Source: UBA4582 sp047630175 (GTDB lineage Bacteria > Pseudomonadota > Gammaproteobacteria > Pseudomonadales > Azotimanducaceae). From it: a stretch of 21,409 nucleotides of DNA. The translations under genes were made by a program, and so were the position numbers. Positions 1 through 8,400 of this stretch are shown one piece after another. The notes beneath the pieces are model-generated. The model was not told where the DNA came from. It made no database searches and saw only the letters and a program-made list of their open reading frames with translations. Numbering within the stretch: the first letter of the stretch is position 1; every line of letters begins with the position of its first letter. Location of the stretch: the NCBI GenBank assembly GCA_047630175.1, contig JBLHVI010000050.1:1-21409 (forward strand), read 5' to 3'.

Positions 1-36
1 GTCTGGGTAAGGGTCTGGGTAAGGGTCTGGGTAAGG
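1..36. repeat. 12-bp tandem repeat, at least 3 copies, cut by window edge
   Basis: Three perfect head-to-tail copies of GTCTGGGTAAGG fill the first 36 bases and the array may continue to the left. Twelve is a multiple of three, so each frame repeats a short peptide: VWVR or LGKG on the plus strand, PYPD on the minus strand. This could be a coding low-complexity tail or a non-coding minisatellite. A small hairpin, AAGGC-loop-GCCTT, follows at about 32-48. No function can be assigned. Confidence 0.8.
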
Positions 37-484
37 CTTCGGGGCCTTGGCTCTGACTTGAATCGCACGGCAATTGGATGGGATTTGCACGGATGCTGTT
101 TGGCCGCCGGACACGGGACTTCATTTCCATCCGCTAGTTTGGCGAAGTCGCCTTTGTCAGGCGTCCGAAAACGGTCTTCATCCATGGCGGCCGGCGCCGT
201 ACCGAATGGCCTCTGCGGCTAATCATACCTCGCGCTAAAATCAGGACCTTGCAGTTGAAACCACCTACACCCGTAATGGTTGCAGGTTTCAATACGCGCC
301 GTAGAGGGTTCAAATACACGGCACGTCGCACCACGAAGGATATCGAGGCTACCCCTTATGAGGCAGTGGGGGAGACCAGTACGGCTATGCAGAACTGCGT
401 GACGTCTGGTCGCAGGCACTGATGCCCGCGACTAGCACACTGATGAACGTGAGTCAGCGGCGGGGCCCGGACTCCGCTGCTGCG
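37..484. other. Intergenic or degraded region without recognisable gene
   Basis: Nearly 450 bases hold no convincing gene. Several frames stay open by chance in this GC-rich stretch: plus strand 1-222 and 138-422, and short minus-strand frames between 134 and 419. Their translations are rich in Arg, Pro and Ser, lack ribosome binding sites and match no family I know. sulA often follows lexA in pseudomonads, but I see nothing resembling it. The stretch could be a gene remnant or a spacer. Confidence 0.5.
455..479 (-). terminator. Weak candidate terminator hairpin after lexA
   Basis: An inverted repeat CAGCGG/CCGCTG (455-460 and 474-479) encloses a GC-rich loop just downstream of the lexA stop. 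No T-run follows on the minus strand, so a standard intrinsic terminator is doubtful. Confidence 0.2.
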
Positions 485-1120
485 TTAGTGCCGGATAATA
501 CCTACCATAATGCCTTCGATGGAAAAGTTTTGCGTGCGTAAATCGACCTCGATAGGCGAGAAGTCGGCATTCTCTGGGAGCAAGGTGATTAGATGCTTGC
601 TACGATTTTTCCGCAGGCGCTTGACGGTGACTTCTTCCTCAACCCGAGCGACGACGATATCGCCGCTGTTAACGTTAGTCGTTCGGTGTACGGCGAGAAG
701 ATCACCGTCAAGAATGCCGCAGTCGATCATGCTATCACCTTGGACTGTGAGCAGGTAGTCAGCCTCGGGACGAAAAAAGTTGGCAGGTAGTTCGCAATAA
801 TCTTCGATATGTTCTTGAGCAAGTATGGGGCTACCGGCGGCAACTCTACCGACAATGGGAATTCCGAGTGTTTCGGGTAGTTTAATGCCCCGGGAGGTGC
901 CCGGAATCATCTCAATGGCGCCCTTTCTGGCGAGTGCCTTGAGATGCTCTTCAGAGGCGTTGGCACTTTTGAAGCCCAACTGCCTTGCAATATCGGCACG
1001 GGTCGGTGGGTAACCTGTTTCATCAAGGTACGACTTAATGAATTCAAGAACCTCGGCCTGCCGTGGTGTCAGTTTGGCGGGTGAGGCCTTGAGGGAGGAA
1101 TCTGAAGCTGTTTTACTCAT
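485..1120 (-). CDS. lexA: LexA repressor (SOS regulator, S24 autopeptidase)
   Basis: LexA represses SOS genes and cleaves itself when RecA filaments form on damaged DNA. With residues numbered from the longer start at 1135 (216 aa), the winged-helix DNA-binding domain spans about 22-85 (LTPRQAEVLEFIKSYLDE...). The AG cleavage site is A100-G101 in GRVAAGSP. The catalytic Ser135 lies in GDSM and the general base is Lys172 in VTVKRL. I prefer the ATG at 1120 (211 aa): GAGAG sits a few bases upstream, while the ATG at 1135 has no Shine-Dalgarno sequence. Two SOS boxes overlap and follow the predicted promoter upstream, so the gene is almost certainly autoregulated. All residues needed for cleavage are intact. 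The family call is certain; only the start is open. Confidence 0.96.
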   Translation of the reverse strand: MSKTASDSSLKASPAKLTPRQAEVLEFIKSYLDETGYPPTRADIARQLGFKSANASEEHLKALARKGAIEMIPGTSRGIKLPETLGIPIVGRVAAGSPILAQEHIEDYCELPANFFRPEADYLLTVQGDSMIDCGILDGDLLAVHRTTNVNSGDIVVARVEEEVTVKRLRKNRSKHLITLLPENADFSPIEVDLRTQNFSIEGIMVGIIRH

Positions 1121-1190
1121 AGTCACTCTCGCCATGGATTAAGGTTTTTGTCTTTGCAAACTGTTCAAAAACTTTTGTAAGCTGCAAATA

Positions 1191-1206
1191 ATTATCTGCA
1201 GATAAT
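1191..1206. repeat. Perfect 16-bp palindrome in lexA leader
   Basis: ATTATCTGCAGATAAT is a perfect inverted repeat in the untranslated leader of lexA, about 70 bases before the lexA coding region. A 9-bp direct repeat, TAAGCTGCA, flanks it at 1178-1186 and 1220-1228 with a 42-bp period. It is not a LexA box, which needs CTG-N10-CAG. It may be an operator for another regulator or an RNA hairpin. Confidence 0.6.
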
Positions 1207-1254
1207 AAGCGACATGTAATAAGCTGCATCCAAAGAGTCTGCCTCGCGCTTGTG

Positions 1255-1270
1255 CTGTCTTTTTATACAG
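1255..1270. promoter_or_regulatory. LexA (SOS) box 1
   Basis: CTGTCTTTTTATACAG fits the gammaproteobacterial CTG-N10-CAG operator with an AT-rich centre. It lies just downstream of the predicted lexA transcription start and 3 bp from the second box, a tandem layout common at lexA promoters. Confidence 0.85.
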
Positions 1271-1273
1271 TTA

Positions 1274-1289
1274 CTGGGATTATATACAG
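1274..1289. promoter_or_regulatory. LexA (SOS) box 2, over the lexA -10
   Basis: CTGGGATTATATACAG is the second CTG-N10-CAG operator. On the minus strand it contains the TATAAT of the lexA promoter, so bound LexA would block RNA polymerase. The centres of the two boxes are 19 bp apart. Confidence 0.88.
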
Positions 1290-1306
1290 GTAGCCAAGAA
1301 TAACAA
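1279..1306 (-). promoter_or_regulatory. Sigma70-type lexA promoter
   Basis: On the minus strand, TTGTTA (1306-1301) and a perfect TATAAT (1284-1279) are 16 bp apart. The -10 is embedded in LexA box 2. Transcription should start near 1272, giving an untranslated leader of about 135-150 nt. Confidence 0.7.
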
Positions 1307-1428
1307 CCCATCGCTGTTAGGGCGAAAATGCCCGACGGCAGACCGAGTAACGAGTGGAATAATGCGGCACCAACGAGTCTGCACAACCTACAATGCGCCG
1401 TTGTCTGCAAGGAACTTAAAAATTGCCT

Positions 1429-1434
1429 TATAAT
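1429..1434 (+). promoter_or_regulatory. Candidate -10 element for the mscS-like gene
   Basis: A perfect TATAAT lies about 80 bases upstream of the channel gene, but no good -35 stands at 16-18 bp; the nearest TTG (TTGTCT at 1401) is 22 bp away. The site is about 140 bp from the SOS boxes, so LexA control of this gene is unlikely. Confidence 0.3.
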
Positions 1435-1514
1435 AGGCTGACTCACTGAAGTTTTGGTGTGGTTGGGACTAAAAGATCGCAGAGCTGAACGCAAGCAATA
1501 GGAACAGAGCAAAC

Positions 1515-2606
1515 ATGCCCGATGTGAACGACTACGATTATGACCAGGTTGCTGATGGTATCTGGGGTTGGTTGACCGATCCGGTGGTCGTTACGGTATT
1601 TTTGGTGGTGCTTGGCACCATGAGTCTGAACTTCGTTTTTCGCCGCGTGATTGATCGCCTTGGCAAGAAAGCGGGTCTCACAAACACCGTATGGGATGAC
1701 GCGTTGGTTAATGCCATTCGTCAGCCCGTCAGTTTGATGATTTGGGTGCTAGGCGTAAGTTGGGCTGCTGAGATTGTCTCCTTTGAAGCTGTGACGGGGT
1801 TGGGCGGGATCATAGCGCCGGCTCGATATGTGGCAGTGGTGGCGATATTAGCGAAGTTCCTCTACCGGTTTGTTAAGGAGTGTGAAACGGGCTTTATCAA
1901 AAGTGGTGTTGATATCACTACGGCCACAGCCATTGGTAAGCTTCTACGGGTGTCCGTGATTATTACTGCGGTCTTGTCGGTACTGCAAACTTTGGGTATC
2001 AGTGTTTCAGGCATTATGGCCTTTGGCGGTATCGGCGGCATTGCTGTGGGTTTTGCTGCGAAAGACCTGCTGGCGAATTTTTTTGGTGGTTTGATGATAT
2101 ACCTTGACCGACCTTTTGTAGTTGGCGACTGGGTTAGGAGTCCTGACCGTGAAATTGAGGGGTCAGTTGAGAATATTGGTTGGCGTTTAACGCTTATCAG
2201 AACGTTTGATCGTCGTCCCCTATATGTGCCGAATTCAGTGTTCGCGAATATTGCTTTGGAAAACCCCAGCAGAATGCAGAACCGGCGTATCTATGAGACA
2301 TTCGGCGTACGCTACGACGATGCGAGTCGCGTTAAGGGCATTGTCGACGAGGTGCGTGACATGTTGGCGAACCACGAAGAAATCGCCCATGACCGCACCA
2401 TGATTGTTAATTTCAACGAGTTCGGGGCCTCGTCCCTGAACTTTTTCATATACGTTTTTACCTGCACAACTAATTGGGTAGAGTTTCACGGGGTAAAAGA
2501 GCGGGTGTTGTTGCAGGTGCTTAGCATCATTGATAAACACGGTGCCGAGTGCGCATTCCCAACAACCACGGTGCATCTGCTGGAGCACGGTGAGCCGACA
2601 GATTGA
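1515..2606 (+). CDS. MscS-family small-conductance mechanosensitive channel
   Basis: Predicted inner-membrane channel that opens under membrane tension to release solutes on osmotic downshock. The protein has 363 residues. Hydrophobic segments lie near 23-43, 70-90, 101-119 and 142-160. The pore-lining helix follows at about 164-196 with the family's Gly/Ala-rich signature, GGIGGIAVGFAAKDLLANFFGG, and then the beta domain with a DRPFVVGDWV segment. The C-terminal cytosolic part (to 363) matches the MS_channel family in length. An AGGA stands about 11 bases before the ATG. It is longer than E. coli MscS because of extra N-terminal helices, closer to YbdG/YnaI-type proteins. It precedes the sapC-like gene by 68 bp on the same strand. 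The exact subfamily is not resolvable by eye. Confidence 0.92.
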   Translation: MPDVNDYDYDQVADGIWGWLTDPVVVTVFLVVLGTMSLNFVFRRVIDRLGKKAGLTNTVWDDALVNAIRQPVSLMIWVLGVSWAAEIVSFEAVTGLGGIIAPARYVAVVAILAKFLYRFVKECETGFIKSGVDITTATAIGKLLRVSVIITAVLSVLQTLGISVSGIMAFGGIGGIAVGFAAKDLLANFFGGLMIYLDRPFVVGDWVRSPDREIEGSVENIGWRLTLIRTFDRRPLYVPNSVFANIALENPSRMQNRRIYETFGVRYDDASRVKGIVDEVRDMLANHEEIAHDRTMIVNFNEFGASSLNFFIYVFTCTTNWVEFHGVKERVLLQVLSIIDKHGAECAFPTTTVHLLEHGEPTD

Positions 2607-2674
2607 TCAGTCGCATATGTCTTGCCACTGACTTGAACTTTCGACGACAATTTGAATAAAGGTGATGCCAGCAC

Positions 2675-3475
2675 ATGACTGATTTACTGTTTTACGACAA
2701 GCCCGTGGCACTGAACAAAACTGCACATAATAACCTGCGTATGAAGCCCGCTAGAGGCGACTTCAGTTTTGCGAGGACAACTAACTCTGTTATTTTGGCC
2801 GGGGTCGAATTTTCCGAAGCGGCAAAGGAGTATCCGATCGTTTTTGCCAAGGCTGGTGAAGGTGTTGTCCCTGTGGCACTGCTGGGTGTGCGCAATGCTG
2901 AAAATTTGTTTGTGGCTGAAGATGGGAGTTGGGATGCGCGCTATGTCCCGGCTTTTGTGCGTCGCTATCCGTTTGTGCTGGCAGAAACAGGTACCACTGC
3001 GCAGCGTGTTGTATGCATTGACGAAGGTTTCCCAGGCTTTAGTACCGACGAGGGTGAGCCGTTGTTCGTTGACAATGAGCCGACACCGACACTGCTGCAG
3101 GCGATGAACTTTCTGGAAGACTATCAAACGCAGTATCTGCGTACCGAGTTGTTTCTTAAGCGTCTGCAGGCGCTTGATCTGCTTGTGGGGCTCAATGCCC
3201 GAGTTGATCTTGTTGATGGTCAGCAATTTGGTTTGTCAGGATTATTGGTAGTTGATGAGAAGAAACTGCTGGCGTTGGATGATGCCGAGGCGTTGGTGTT
3301 GTTCAAGTCTGGTGAATTAGCTTGGATATACTGTCACCTGATGTCGCTGGGTTGTCTTTCGACGATGGTTGATCGCATTGCGGCGGCGACCGCTTCAGTT
3401 AAGCAGCCTGACGACAAGCAGACGTCCGTCAGGCCCAACGCTAAGGTTGAAAAAAAGACAGTTAAGAAAAAGTGA
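2675..3475 (+). CDS. SapC-family protein
   Basis: The 266-residue protein matches the SapC-related family (PF07277 type), named after a Campylobacter surface-layer secretion gene; in Proteobacteria its function is undetermined. Family-like features are the N-terminal ALNKTAHNNLRM segment, then FAxAxNSVILAGVEF, the PIVFAK strand, VPVALLGVRNAENLFV, and YVPAFVRRYPFVLAE at about 89-103. A helical part with LLQAMNFLEDYQ follows. The tail from about 245 is low-complexity and lysine-rich (AKVEKKTVKKK). There is no signal peptide or membrane segment, so the protein is probably cytoplasmic. AAGGTGAT lies about 11 bases before the ATG. The next gene starts 31 bp downstream, so the two may be co-transcribed. 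In marine gammaproteobacteria such genes often neighbour TonB receptors or tryptophan halogenases; none is present here. Confidence 0.85.
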   Translation: MTDLLFYDKPVALNKTAHNNLRMKPARGDFSFARTTNSVILAGVEFSEAAKEYPIVFAKAGEGVVPVALLGVRNAENLFVAEDGSWDARYVPAFVRRYPFVLAETGTTAQRVVCIDEGFPGFSTDEGEPLFVDNEPTPTLLQAMNFLEDYQTQYLRTELFLKRLQALDLLVGLNARVDLVDGQQFGLSGLLVVDEKKLLALDDAEALVLFKSGELAWIYCHLMSLGCLSTMVDRIAAATASVKQPDDKQTSVRPNAKVEKKTVKKK

Positions 3476-3506
3476 TGTTGACGCTCGAAACTTTACAGGA
3501 GAATTT

Positions 3507-4253
3507 GTGCTAGGAATTATTGGTGGTACCGGTTTTGGAGATTTCGCGGGATTGTCAAAGATTCACGCTGAGATGATCAACACGCCCTTTGGTGAAGCCT
3601 ATGTCGAGCAGGGTGAACTGGCGGGTGAATCGTTGATATTTATTCCCCGGCATGGACATCCGCCGCAATTCCCTCCCCACAAAATCAACTACCGCGCTAA
3701 CATTGCCGCGCTGGCGCAAATAGGTGTCGATCGTATACTCGCCATTACTGCCGTGGGTAGTGTCGACCCTCGTCTGGCGCCGGGGGCGCTGGTGCTGCCA
3801 GATCAGTTGATTGATTATACATGGGGCCGTGAGCATACATTTTTCGATGCTGAGCTAGAACATATTGAATTTTCTTATCCCTACACTCAAGCGCTTCGGC
3901 AACAAGTGATTGATGCAACTCAGCGCTTAATTGCCCGAACCAAAGACGGCGCGCCAAGATTCGATTTTCATTCGCGCGGCGTTTATGGCTGCTCACAAGG
4001 CCCGCGGCTAGAGACCGCAGCAGAGATCGATCGTATGGCCCGTGATGGCTGTACCATTGTGGGTATGACGGCAATGCCAGAAGCGGCGTTGGCCCGTGAG
4101 AAAGCGCTCGATTATGCGGGTCTATCGCTGGTCGTTAATGCAGGCGCAGGTATTAACGATCAGCTGATCGATCTCGGCGGCATCCATGCCGTCATGAGCG
4201 CTGGCATGCGTCAGGTTCGAGAGATTTTGCACGAGGTTGTTAACCCGACTTAA
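3507..4253 (+). CDS. mtnP: S-methyl-5'-thioinosine phosphorylase-like purine nucleoside phosphorylase
   Basis: Family-2 purine nucleoside phosphorylase that cleaves methylthio-nucleosides with phosphate in methionine and polyamine salvage. With the GTG start it has 248 residues: phosphate-loop GGTGFGDF at 6-13, RHG at 48-50, PHKINYRANI at 57-66, YGCSQGPRLETAAEI at 160-174 and GMTAMPEAALARE at 186-198. The base pocket reads VVNAGAGI with Asn211, where adenosine-type MTAP enzymes carry Asp. Asn is the 6-oxopurine signature, so methylthioinosine is the more likely substrate, as shown for P. aeruginosa PA3004. An open frame runs back into sapC to 3369, but CAGGAGA stands 4 bases before the GTG at 3507 and the family homology begins there. 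It lies beside csiV and mfd, as I recall for PA3004. Substrate choice is inference. Confidence 0.9.
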   Translation: MLGIIGGTGFGDFAGLSKIHAEMINTPFGEAYVEQGELAGESLIFIPRHGHPPQFPPHKINYRANIAALAQIGVDRILAITAVGSVDPRLAPGALVLPDQLIDYTWGREHTFFDAELEHIEFSYPYTQALRQQVIDATQRLIARTKDGAPRFDFHSRGVYGCSQGPRLETAAEIDRMARDGCTIVGMTAMPEAALAREKALDYAGLSLVVNAGAGINDQLIDLGGIHAVMSAGMRQVREILHEVVNPT

Positions 4254-4286
4254 TAGTTAGTTTGGCTGTACGCCCATTCCGCCAGC

Positions 4287-5498
4287 TTATTGCGTGGGTT
4301 CAGGGCCGTTATACTTATCGATCCTAATGAGGATACCAAACTGTGGATGATCGATGAAGTGCAGCGTAGCACTGCGCATTCGCCTGGCATGCCGCAACGG
4401 CATACTGACGGTGGTCGGCGTCGGCTCATCTAAAAATGCCCCCAAATTAGCCTGATCCATGAGGGGTAGTAATTCGTCAGCACCCAGTTGGCGAGTAAAC
4501 CACAAGTCTGTGACGACATGCAGAAATCGGGCGCGATAAATCTGCAAGGTGCCGTCTACCTCAAACTGGCCATCCAATTGTTCGCCAAACTGAAGCAGAA
4601 TCGGCGGCGCATCGGCTTCATCTGTCATCGGCTGACGCCAAGCCAGATGGCGCAGTAGCCGATAGCGACTTGAGCGACGGATGCTGCGAGCGATACTGTC
4701 AAGGTTGCGGGTCTGTTTGCCAATCTCAGAAAATGCTCGTGGCGCGGTATTAGCGACTATCTGCTTAAGCAGCTCAACATCGAGAGGGGGGGGCAATAGC
4801 GCCATTTCGATAAACGTTGAATCTGTGGGTGATGGTGGCTGCAGTTTTTGTGATTCGCTTTGGTTAGGGTCGCCGCGGATGTCTGCAACGCCCCTAGCGT
4901 CAATATTAACATCTTCAATAGAGATAGCTTCAACCATGATTGTTTCGTTAGCACTGTTTTCTATTTCTAAGGCATCATTACTTGACGTATCGTTGCCGAA
5001 AATTTCACTGCCAAAATCTTCGGCGCTTGACGCTATGTACTCCAGTAGTTCTGGTGTGAAAATAGGTTGGCCACTGTCTAGCCAGAGCTCGTCATCGATC
5101 AGGTGTGCCTGCTGGTCTTTGTTCAGGGGTGTTAGCTGCTCGTCATCTTCCGGCCCAATAGCCAACATGTTGTTAGGATAAATTTGCTGTTCTGTGGTGA
5201 CTGCCTCATTGCTGTGGGTGGGATTAATATTGCTGAAGAGAACTATCTCCACTTGGTACCAAGGTTCGTAATCAACTAGTGCGACTTCAGCCTCAGATGG
5301 CAGCAGGTCGCCTTCGATAGCGCTGGCCGCAATAGTCCCGTTGACGATGGCGTCATCGAGCGTGAAGGCTGTTTGATTTGCAGCGGCTGCAACGTCAATA
5401 GCAGGCAGGCCAAGACACAATAAAAATGCCAGCGTCTTAGGCAGGCCTTGCATACCTGTCGCAGTCAGTTGCCATGGTTTTTTAACTGGCGATGGCAT
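4287..5498 (-). CDS. csiV: CsiV-family peptidoglycan-binding protein
   Basis: In Vibrio cholerae CsiV is a periplasmic protein that works with LpoA to stimulate peptidoglycan synthesis by PBP1A. Here the predicted protein of 403 residues has an N-terminal hydrophobic stretch (KTLAFLLCLGLPAIDVAAAA) typical of a signal peptide. The family core motif WYQVEIVLFSN follows, then a long acidic, Asn/Ser-rich, probably disordered middle part. The conserved C-terminal domain contains YRLLRHLAWRQP, a GTLQIYRARFLHV strand and HFIDHPQFGILIRI near the end. The ATG at 5498 overlaps the end of mfd by 17 bp in another frame, so translation may be coupled. An inner ATG at 5453 would put the signal peptide closer to the N-terminus and is also possible. 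The 3' end faces the phosphorylase gene, 33 bp away. Confidence 0.85.
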   Translation of the reverse strand: MPSPVKKPWQLTATGMQGLPKTLAFLLCLGLPAIDVAAAANQTAFTLDDAIVNGTIAASAIEGDLLPSEAEVALVDYEPWYQVEIVLFSNINPTHSNEAVTTEQQIYPNNMLAIGPEDDEQLTPLNKDQQAHLIDDELWLDSGQPIFTPELLEYIASSAEDFGSEIFGNDTSSNDALEIENSANETIMVEAISIEDVNIDARGVADIRGDPNQSESQKLQPPSPTDSTFIEMALLPPPLDVELLKQIVANTAPRAFSEIGKQTRNLDSIARSIRRSSRYRLLRHLAWRQPMTDEADAPPILLQFGEQLDGQFEVDGTLQIYRARFLHVVTDLWFTRQLGADELLPLMDQANLGAFLDEPTPTTVSMPLRHARRMRSATLHFIDHPQFGILIRIDKYNGPEPTQ

Positions 5499-8400
5499 GA
5501 GTATTTTGCTCAAGACGTTCAAATAGCTTCTCAACTTTTTGGAATCGGATTTCGGCAACTTCCATTTTCTCATCAAATGCCAGCTGGTTGGCGGTGGCCA
5601 GGCGGTAGCGGTTGGGTGCAGACTGTACTAGCTGGACAATACTGAACGGGTCTACCGTTGTGCTCTGAGCAAACTCTAATTTGCCGCCATTAGGCCCGAC
5701 ATCGAGCTTCTTGATGCCAAGCTTTTCGGCACGTAGTTTTAGCGCAGTAACCCGAAACAAATTTTTGGTCTGTTCTGGCAGCAGACCAAAGCGGTCAATC
5801 ATTTCAACCTGCAGTTCCCGCAGTTGGTCGTGGGTCTCGGCGTTGGAAATGCGTTTATACAATACTAGCCGTTGATGCACATCGGGCAGATAACTCTCAG
5901 GAATCAGGGCTGGTAGTCGCAGGTTAATGTCGGTGTCTTCCCTCAACGGCAAATCCATATTAGGTGTCTTACCATCCTTAATAGCTGTAACAGCGCGATC
6001 TAGCATTTCCATATAGAGCGGAAAGCCAATGGAGTGCATGTTGCCCGTCTGGTCGTCGCCGAGAAGTTCACCTGCACCGCGAATCTCCAGATCGTGAGTT
6101 GCCAGAATAAAACCAGCACCAAGGTCCTCGGCCTCACTAATAGCGTCAAGGCGCTTCACCGCGTCAGAGGTCATTGACTTAGGGTGCGGCGTCAGCAGAT
6201 AGGCATAGGCCTGATGATGTGAGCGACCGACCCGGCCGCGCAGTTGGTGAATTTGCGCCAGACCGAAACGGTCAGCACGATCCATGATTATGGTATTGGC
6301 GTTGGGTATGTCGATGCCCGTTTCAATAATCGTGGTGCAAACAAGAATATTGGCCCGCTTGTGATAGAAGTCCGACATGACCTGTTCCAATTCACGCTCA
6401 CGCATCTGCCCATGACCTACCGCGATGCGTGCCTCGGGCACCAGTTCGAGGAGTTTCTGGGCGGTATTTTCGATGGTCTTAACCTCGTTATGCAGGTAAT
6501 AGACTTGTCCGCCACGCATCAGTTCACGCTGTATCGCCTCCTTCACGAGAGCATCGCTGCGCTGTCTAACAAACGTTTTGATAGACAGGCGTTTGGCCGG
6601 CGGCGTGGCGATAATCGTCAGATCGCGCATGCCTGCCATGGCCATATTCAAGGTCCGGGGTATTGGCGTGGCGGTCATCGTTAGGATATCTACTTCGGCT
6701 CTCATTGATTTCAATTTTTCTTTCTGGCGCACACCGAAGCGGTGCTCTTCATCGATAATGACGAGCCCTAAGTCCTTGAATTTCATTCCTGCCTGCAGCA
6801 AGCCATGGGTGCCAATGACAATGTCGACCGTCCCAGCCTGCATCTTGTCAGCGACCACTTGTTGTTCTTTCTTGGTTTTGAAGCGCGAGATCGATTCAAT
6901 CGTGACTGGCCAGTCAGCGAAGCGATCTTTAAATGTTTCGTTGTGCTGCCGAGCGAGCAGGGTAGTCGGTACCAAAATCGCGACCTGTTTGCCTGCATGG
7001 ACGGCCAGAAAGGCAGCGCGCATAGCGACTTCCGTTTTACCGAAGCCGACATCGCCGCATATGAGATGGTCCATGGCTTTTTGATTCACCATATCGCCAA
7101 TTACGTGTTCGATAGCAGTTTGTTGGTCCGGGGTCTCCTCGAACGGGAAAGCTGAGGAAAATTGCTCGTAGGCCTCGTCTGGCATCGGAAAGGCGAAGCC
7201 TTTTTTGGCCTCCCGCCGAGCATAAATATTCAGTAGTTCGGCCGCCACATCGCGAACTTGCTCGGCTGCCTTGCGCTTGGCCTTCTCCCAAGTATCGCCA
7301 CCGAGCCTATGCAGGGGTGCTACAGTCTCATCGGCCGCGGCATAGCGTGATATAAGATGTAGTGCGGAAACAGGTACATAAAGACGCGCCTCATCTTGAT
7401 AGCCGAGCGTTAAAAATTCTGTTTCTTGACTGTCGATAGTCAAGGTTTGCAGTCCAATGTAGCGCCCAACCCCATGGTCGATATGCACCACCGGCGAGCC
7501 GATACTGAGCTCTGTAAGACTCTTGATAACGAGTTCTGTCGCGTTATCTTTTTGCTTGTCGCGGCGGCGCTTCTGCAACACATGCTCGCCGAATAGTTGC
7601 TGCTCAGTGAGCATCAATATCTCACTGCTGTCTAGTTGTAGGCCTCGCTCTAACGATGCCACTGACAATTGTAGGGGTTCTGGGCTAGCCAAAAACGCTG
7701 CCCAGTTTTCAGCGATAGCGGGCTTAAGGCCATGGCGCCGAAACAAATCGTCTACCACTTCGCGACGACCATTTGACTCGGTGATGATCAATGTTTTGCT
7801 GGTTGTGGCGCCAAGCAGACGTTGTAGATTTTCTAGTGGCTGCTGACCGCGTTCGTTAATAGCGACGTTTGGCAGTGCAGAAAACGCAAACTTGTCACCC
7901 TGATCAACTGTCGCTTCTCGAATCTCTAGTCGGGGTCGCTGATTGCAGGCGGTGTATAACTGGTCGGCATCGAGCAGTATGTCGCAAGGTGGCAATATAG
8001 GCTTTTGAAGGTCGTAGCGCAGGCTTTCAAAACGGGTTTCAGCGTCGCGCCAGTGACGCCGAAGTATGGTGTCGATGTCCTCTGACACAACTAGGGCGTT
8101 TTCAGGCAGATAATCAAACAGCGATTCAGCAGCGTCAAAAAACAACGGTAGATAATATTCGACCCCGGCCGGCGACAAGCCTTGGGAGACGTCTTGATAG
8201 ATAGGACACTTGCGGGCGTCGCCTTTGAAGGTCAGGTGCCACTGGTTTTGGAACTGTTTGATAGCCTGATCCGTGAGGGGATATTCCCGGGCAGGTAATA
8301 AGCGTACGGATGTTACTTTATCAATGGATAATTGGGTTTCTGGGTCAAATGTACGGAGCGATTCTATCTCATCATCAAATAAATCGAGCCGATATGGCAG

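Noticed and set aside
300..340. GGTTCAAATAC followed by a CACCA, resembling a tRNA T-loop and 3' end
   Set aside because: The flanking bases do not form the 5-bp T stem and no acceptor or anticodon arm can be folded upstream.
134..419. Short minus-strand frames downstream of lexA as a possible sulA
   Set aside because: The translations show no SulA-like sequence, no ribosome binding site, and overlap each other in different frames.
1192..1512. 106-codon minus-strand frame upstream of lexA
   Set aside because: It spans the lexA promoter and both SOS boxes, and its translation resembles no protein family.
2633..2660. TTGAAC and AATAAA as a separate promoter for the sapC-like gene
   Set aside because: The -10 match is weak and the gene lies 68 bp behind the channel gene, so read-through is equally likely.
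3369..3506. Upstream extension of the phosphorylase into sapC
   Set aside because: Family homology and a good ribosome binding site point to the GTG at 3507; the extension is sapC read in another frame.
6244..7155. Several long plus-strand frames inside mfd
   Set aside because: They are antisense to highly conserved helicase motifs and have no independent coding signs.
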